A stretch of DNA of 64,000 nt from Hibiscus mutabilis (lineage: Eukaryota > Streptophyta > Magnoliopsida > Malvales > Malvaceae): the NCBI GenBank assembly GCA_019671005.1, contig CM033744.1:39744022-39808021 (forward strand), given 5' to 3'. Below the pieces are notes generated by a model. It saw nothing but the letters and a program-made list of their open reading frames with translations, was not told the DNA's origin and ran no database searches. Below, in pieces: positions 57,764-64,000 of this stretch. The position numbers were made by a program, and so were the translations under genes. The first letter of the stretch is position 1. Every line of letters begins with the position of its first letter.

Positions 57764-58442
57764 AATGAAGGTTAATTACAAATGAAAGGGTCATCTGTAG
57801 CATGCATTTTCCGCCAATTTAATTCAGTTAGAGTAATTAGAGTAAATTGTTAACGTGATTAAAAGCCCACAATTAAACCTCTTTTCTTATTTTTAGATGG
57901 TAGATTTGATAGTCGTTAGGGTTATACATATTAACACATTTATCTCTTAATGTTTATATATTTTATCAATTTAATCTATATTATAAAAAAATCAATATTT
58001 TCATCAGTTTGGCCGCAATCATAAGAAAAAGTATAAAGGATAGAAACTAACATACTTTTTTTTCCCTGAAAAGTTCAAGGCCAATGCTGTCATTAGTCTC
58101 GCAAGAAACTAACAATGAGTTTGCATAAAGGTCTTGAAAACTATATGAACAATAAGTGGCAATTTTACAGTGGAAAGTTACTATCAGACAGTAATCCAAT
58201 GCTTATGGAAGTTGAACCCTGGTGTAAGCAAATATATAAATTCATTTGAAAAGGAAGATACATCGCTCATGTGTTATTGCAACATGATGGACTGAGCTGT
58301 GATACTTGCCATAGCAGAAGAGAATCCAAACAATCCCTGGGGCTTATGGTTCTCTCTCTCTTGTCGCCTGCCGAAAGCGTCTCTCGGGAATCAAAGGAGT
58401 TCCAAATTAGGTGGAATACCCCTCCCCCATGAAAAAAGAACT
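57764..58442. other. Intergenic between helicase and RLSB-like gene
   Basis: It contains the helicase promoter and, from the right, what was the native 3' UTR of the RLSB-like gene. No separate gene is seen. Confidence 0.55.
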
Positions 58443-59064
58443 CTATACCACTGTAACACCCTCGACCCGGATGTCACACTTGGGCCTCAAGCCCAAAATC
58501 ATTACCATAAAATTCGACCTAGTTTAGCCCAATCTGCAATTCTATTATGAAAATCCATTTACTTACAACCCAATAAAACATAATAAATATTTGAAAACAT
58601 ATACAATGAAGCTCATTTTTTAAATTACATTATACACATTTGACTCGATCGTTTAAAAATCCAAATACGAATTACAAAATACAATAGGCTCCACGAATAC
58701 ATAGCCCAATGGCCTAAACACGGTACTCTGATGATACGAGGCGCTGAAATTCTTCTCTGATGGTGCTCCTCCAAGAACAAGCTCAACCTACAACTTGCGA
58801 ACGGAAACAACGATTCTGAACGCTGAGCTAACAAAGCTCAGTAGATACACCGCCACTCAACCATGCTTCATGCAAATCATAAATAAAGCAATGCAACATT
58901 AATGACATCATGGCAAGATAACAATGACGCTACCATATCCGCCTAAACACATAGCATTATGAATGTATGATCAGACACACAGCTCATACAAATACCTCAT
59001 GCGTTTACCCAACAACACACAGATAACCATAATTATATATATATATATATATATATATAATAGG

Positions 59065-59230
59065 GCTCGCGTCCACTAAGCATCGGGATCCTATACTCGA
59101 ATGAGATCCTATACTCGAGGGATGAGGCTCGCGTCCACTAACCATCGGGATCCTACATCCATACCTGGAATCTCTCATCAAGCATCATCGAATGAGACCC
59201 ACGTCCACTAAGCATCGGGATCCTTTATTC
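59065..59230 (+). repeat. Short tandem repeats in the solo LTR
   Basis: Three copies of 'cgtccactaagcatcgggat' (one with 'aacc') occur with spacers of variable length containing 'gaatgag' and 'tactcga'. Confidence 0.75.
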
Positions 59231-59764
59231 GGGAGTCTTCAAGGTGTTGCAACACAGTTAGGTGTCCAAATTTCAAGGAATGACTTGACTGTTTAAGCAT
59301 CCCATCAGCACACAGCAAGGACCCTAGTAACACGCAGCTCTTGACCTCGACGAAAGGGTCTTACCTCACACAGCTCTAACACCTTTACTATAGCCTTACG
59401 GTTTTATCAGTTATTATATCATCCTGTTGCATTATCCATTCATTAACATGTTTATAAGGTGTACATTAGCCATTCTCATTAATTTATCTTATTATCTGAC
59501 AAGACTCAACCTTCTAGGTGCCCCTTTCCGCACACAACAAGGGCCTAGATTACCACACAGTATCAACGATCCACCTAGGATCTCTATGGGTTTCCATCAC
59601 ACACAGTTTACCCGATATTTACCACATTATTAGCCTATTATTCTCATTCAGGGTTAAAATCTCCATTTTCAGTTTTAATGTTCATTTTACACCTTAACTA
59701 GGGCCCTTTGCCTCGAATTATAGCGCCCCCGAACGCAACCTCGAAGTTATTGGGCAGATTGCCT

Positions 59765-60165
59765 AGCGAGTATCGATACTCCAAGGCGAGTATCGGTACT
59801 CTCCTCTAGGTATCTATACTCCACCATGAGTATCGATACTCTAATTAGGCTCGAAAGACTTAAACTTCAGGCCGTACCGATACGCTACGTACCGTATAGA
59901 TACTTATCATCGATACTAGGATCGCCTCGTACCGATCCACCCCGTACCGGTACTCCCACATACTCGTACCGGTACACTAAGCCTATCCAGGCAATGTAAC
60001 AGTGAGTACCGATACGTCCCTTTGCGTACCGGTACGCCAAAGCGCTACTGGAATTCTTGCCTTGCAAAGGGTACTGATACACGGGGACGTGTAACGGTAC
60101 TCCCCTCACAACTCTTCCCCATTTACACTAAGGCGTACCGATACCCTAGCCCCCGGTATCGGTAC
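59765..60165. repeat. Array of about 16 self-complementary GTAYCGRTAC decamers
   Basis: Copies such as gtatcgatac, gtatcggtac, gtaccgatac and gtaccggtac recur every 15-45 bp, many exactly palindromic. The intervening DNA is unrelated between copies. Confidence 0.85.
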
Positions 60166-60793
60166 GTGATCCCGAGTTTCAAACTCTGGGTGTGGGTTTC
60201 ACTTAGAAACCCTGTTTAACCCCTATAGTTAAACCCCAAATCGATCATACAAGTTATTATGAAGGTATTAAGTGGGTTTCTACCAATTTTAAGTCATAGC
60301 AACAACAAATCTCCAATTCACCATTAAAAGGGGGTCAACCAAAGCTTTATCAAACCATAACACCAAAACATGCACAAAACCTATCTTTATGAGTTGCAGG
60401 AAACTATAAGAGTTAGTAGTGTACTAACCTTTAGCAAGCAAACCCGAAATGAAGCTCCCACCAAGCTCTTACCACCTCTCCTCTTGGTGCAAGCTTCCAA
60501 ACTCAACTCCCACCAATGCTGGAGATATTCCTCTTGAAAGATTCTTTGGGTGCTGAACAACTCCTCCTCTAGGCACAATCTAGGATTCTTACTTCACATT
60601 AACAAAATATCATCTTTACCTTGAGTTGAGTGGGTGTTTGAAGGAGAGAATGACAGAGAGAAGAAGGAGACATGATGACAGCATTCTCTATCCCCCAATG
60701 CAGAAAATAAAGAAGGCATCAGCCTTTTGCCTTCTCTTGAGAGAAAATTACCTTTTTACCCCTTTATTAACCCTTCCTCATCCAACCGCAAGC

Positions 60794-63700
60794 CTAACAC
60801 CCAAACCCTTCCTCATCTAACCGCAAGCCCAACACCCAAACCCAACAAGACATGGGAGCCCATAAAGCCCAACACCAAGGCCTAACATGACCCGAACATC
60901 TGACCCAACGCGTCGGTCCAAGACCCGGGTCAACGCCTATTGTTGACTCGAAAATTCGGGTCGTTACAATCACTCTATTTGTGCATGATTGAATTGTGGA
61001 TTTCATATCTTCCTTATCCAATGTTGCTTCAACAATGACCTGCTACAACATAGAATTTGGAGTTGTTAAAAGGATAGTTTTAACATCATAGATATTCAAG
61101 GGAAATGTCACAGGAGATCTCAGAAACATTCATATTTCTTTTATGGGATTATATTTCTTTTCACCTTATCTTTGCGTTAGTGTCTCGTAAAAATATGTGG
61201 GAGTGTGACATATACTATAATATCAACTTGAAAGCATCACACTTCACAGGTGTTGGGAAATGATTTTTATCATTAATGAGGTTCAAACTTAAACAAAACC
61301 AAACAGCTAATTTGTGGTTCAAAATTGTTTTAATGATATATTTATGAGGGAGAATCCGGGAAGTTTTCAATAGAGGGTTATGCTGGACAGTAGACAGTTT
61401 ACAGAGCTAAGAGATCATGGAAATCATACCTCTTGTACTTTGTTTCCGGATCGAGCAAGTAACTTATATTGATTCTCAAACATGGGTGCCATATAAACCT
61501 GCACCAAAAGATCGATCGGAGCAGATAATTCTCAAATCATCTTAAAAAGAAAGAAAATGGCCAATTTCTCAAATCCTAGTTGGAAAAGTTTCGAGTGGAC
61601 GGTTCCAAATTAATATCCATAACCTAATGGCTTCTGTTATGTGGTGCATACAAAAGCCTAGAATTGAAACATAGAAATCTTTTGGCACCTAAAAGATGGC
61701 AGTCATGCAGGACAGATGATGCTGATCAAAGGAGTACTACTTTTCAGGAATTATTTACATAAATTATTTTATATAATCATGTATTATTGATTCTTTACAA
61801 GTACAAGGGGCTTGGAAGTACTCTACAAATACCTAAATTATTTTCAGGTGCAGTTAGCTTATGATGATGACTGCGCAATTATTATTTCTCAAGTTCCGAA
61901 AAAACTAACATGTGTTAATAGGAACACTATACAAACAACAAATGCCGATCAAGACCCATAATCCACAAATTAGTAAGAATTCTCAAAAGAAGCAATATAT
62001 GAGCTGTTGCCACATTTGAAGAGGTTTGTTCTCTTTAACATTCACCAACTTTGGCCTACTGCGTGTAGTTGATATGTCGAAGCTATCATACCTGAAATGT
62101 TGGAGCTATACCAGGGCTCAAGAAAAACCGGCCCTTTGAAACTGACTGAATCCCTTCAATCTGTTCCAACTCTTTGATAAGTGATTCTACATCAGGCCAC
62201 TGTCGACATTTGATATCAGTGTGAGTATTAACCCTGCAAACAAGTAATACCTAATGCTAGTACAAAAAGGATAAGTATAAACATAAACCTCAGAGTCTGC
62301 TTCTGCTGCTTGTAATCTTCCATCTAAGTTATCATGATCACCAAACACAGACTCCAAGGCCTCAATCAGTGGATCTGGCTGTCATGTCAAAAAAAGAAAA
62401 AGGAGGGTCACAACATAATAAAAAAATGGCGTCAAATAACAGAGATTACTTTAAAATTCAGAAACCTAGTTGCTTGTTGATTACTGTTATCTCCTTCAAC
62501 GATAAAGTTATGCGATCCAGTGTGAAATCTAATTGATGAACTTTTGCGTCGACAATCTGAAAGCATGAAGATTATCTGAATATCAACCAAACCAGGTCTT
62601 GCTTATTTGTCATTCATTCCTTAAAACAGTAGGAGGCTATATTTGCTATGGTTTTAATCTGCCGGTAAACTCAAATACCTGACCAATTTTGAAATATGAG
62701 AAAGGATCCAAGGTGGCATCCCATGATACTTCACTCTGGTGAATCAGAGCAGGAACATCTTCAACCTATTTAGTACAATTAAATCACAAGTTGAGTGAAA
62801 AAAGAAACATTAAAAGAGCCTATAATCTCACAGACACGGATGTTGTGGCTTCATACCAAGGAAGCATATGTTCATAAGAAAGGAAAAGCAATACAAAGGA
62901 ACAAAAATCCGCATGAAACTGTTGCCGAGAGATTGTTTACCTCCACAAATATGCCAAAATAAGTGATTTTCTTGATGCAGCATTTCACAACATCCCCAAC
63001 ACGAAGCTTTGCCTGCAACAAGAAATGGCATAAGAGCTTGAAGAGTTTTTGTTTTGTCAAGCACAGTCGTGTCTTTAATTTGAAAATATTTTGTTCAATT
63101 TCTCATTTTTTACAAAAAGACACAAACTTTTTAAAAGATTTTTTTTTCAGGAATTGTATTACTGCAAAAAAGTGACAACACAAAAAATAAAGGACAAGCA
63201 ATATATATTTATATATATACTATTTAAGGAAATATTGGAACACCATATAGCTACTCACCATAACATTTCTCTTTTTCTCTATTAACTCTTCCTTTTCTTT
63301 TGGCCACAGAGAAACTATAAGTTTTCTGAACTTTCTGTCAGCCATTAGGACATTTACTTTGACTTTCTGTAAATATTAAGCAAACATCAATATACAGTAT
63401 GGAAATAAAGAATACAATTTAATATATATTCATACCTGACCGACAAATGACGACAAGAATTTAAGCTTTTCTATATCATAAATCCTCAAAAGATCTTCCA
63501 ATTTCATATCTGGTGAAAATTTTCCCTCAAATTGTTGCTCGTTTTCTGAATCTGATTTTGAATCCAGAGAAGAGTTCCTGTTCATCATATCAGAACTTCC
63601 AATGACTCCTAAATTCTGCTTATAAGCAGATGGGTCTAAGCCCTTTCTGTCTCAACCATGATTCAAGCGCTAAGAACTTCCATTTAGCAGCCAGGTTGCG

Positions 63701-63906
63701 GCAAGGCAGAAATCCAATTAAAGAACCAAAAGATACCTATTATGATGCAATAAAATCAAGTCACAAAAAAGAACATATCTGCAAATAGGCATAACAGTAG
63801 GAAGAGTTTCACTTACAACAAAACCTCTTGTGCTAGAGCCTATTAACTCGACTTCAGCCTTACGTCCAGTCTTAAGCAGAACTTCTGCCCCGGTCCAATC
63901 ACTATC
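60794..63906 (-). CDS. RLSB: Chloroplast S1-domain RNA-binding protein (RLSB/PDE338-like), 3' part with LTR-derived tail
   Basis: Exons (minus): 63906-63817, 63736-63436, 63366-63259, 63012-62941, 62765-62679, 62556-62485, 62378-62289, 62199-62092, 61498-61430 and 61039-60794; more exons lie beyond the right edge. The S1 domain spans AKLRVGDVVKCCIKKITYFG, VPALIHQSEVSWDATLDPFS and IVDAKVHQLDFTLDRITLSL. The C-terminal part has WPDVESLIKELEQIEGIQSV and VYMAPMFENQYKLLARSGNK. RLSB-type proteins bind rbcL mRNA in chloroplasts. Oddities: a solo LTR splits the last codon after CTNRV, adding 57 LTR-encoded residues before a stop at 60794; the native TAG survives at 58443-58445. Exon 63736-63436 holds one extra base at the C-run 63641-63643, which shifts frame between WLRQKG and DPSAYKQNLG. 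Confidence 0.85.
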
Positions 63907-64000
63907 CTACAATTGAATGAGATGCCAAGATGATCAGACATCCCAAGTCATGTTAAAAAATGTGCAGTTTTAACTTAAGGAGAAAACGCACTACACTAAG
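63907..64000. other. Intron of the RLSB-like gene
   Basis: Sequence upstream of the acceptor at 63907-63908 (minus strand 'gtag|GATAGTGATTGG'). The next upstream exon is outside the window or too short to recognise. Confidence 0.5.

Larger units (their letters stand above)
58452..60968 (+). mobile_element. Solo LTR (gypsy type) inside the RLSB-like gene
   Basis: It starts TGTAACACCCTCGACCCGG and ends GGGTCGTTACA, 2517 bp, flanked by ACCAC (58447-58451) and ATCAC (60969-60973), a 5-bp duplication with one difference. There is no internal retroviral domain. It carries a TA microsatellite (about 59033-59062), a tandem 'cgtccactaagcatcgggat' repeat (59065-59230) and an array of self-complementary decamers (59765-60165). 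The TGTAACACCC terminus is typical of plant gypsy LTRs, and on that basis it lies antisense to the host gene. Confidence 0.8.

Noticed and set aside
59885..60219. Open frames on both strands with YR/RY-rich products
   Set aside because: They arise from the self-complementary decamer array in the solo LTR.

Overview
This is a piece of a dicot nuclear genome: AT-rich intergenic DNA, GT-AG introns, and dense MITEs, foldback elements and LTR retrotransposon remnants. The PR-5 (osmotin) proteins and repeat style suggest Malvaceae, probably a cotton relative; that is an inference. No bacterial, organellar or CRISPR feature is present.

Genes, left to right: (1) the 5' part of a GRAS regulator, SCL28 (minus, runs off the left edge); (2) a PUX8/SAY1-like UBX protein gene (minus, 3346-7341), lacking a recognisable first exon and with a damaged UBX exon boundary; (3) a five-exon membrane RING-H2 E3 ligase (plus, 14529-16714); (4) the repressor-type heat shock factor HSFB2b (minus, 21105-22140); (5) five same-strand PR-5/thaumatin-like genes between 27.8 and 49.9 kb: one frameshifted, three intact osmotins, one clear pseudogene; (6) a DEAD-box RNA helicase of the RH25/26/31 type (minus, 53162-57763) that is conserved through all motifs but carries apparent single-base reading-frame faults; (7) the 3' part of a chloroplast S1-domain RNA-binding protein like RLSB/PDE338 (minus, 60794-63906 and beyond), whose last codon is split by a 2.5-kb solo LTR. 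OSM34, HSFB2b, the RING gene and PUX8 are also neighbours on Arabidopsis chromosome 4, which supports the identifications.

Mobile DNA: a complete but defective Ty3/gypsy element with two 1278-bp LTRs and a CAAAT target duplication (30964-35883) separates osmotin copies; two related solo-LTR-like elements (10209-13317 and 45631-48444), the second inside the promoter region of the last osmotin; a nested Mutator-like foldback (24277-26861) with 8- and 9-bp target duplications; Stowaway and hAT-type MITEs; a decayed exostosin-family pseudogene; and LINE fragments. The PR-5 cluster grew by tandem duplication of a unit that carries a flanking segment seen three times.

I did not find a wholly new biological system. 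The most notable points are the LTR-generated C-terminal tail on the RLSB-like gene, the pattern of homopolymer frameshifts across three otherwise conserved genes, the turnover of GCC boxes in the osmotin promoters, the palindrome-dense solo LTR, and cell-cycle (MSA) and heat-shock (HSE) promoter motifs that fit the genes beside them.
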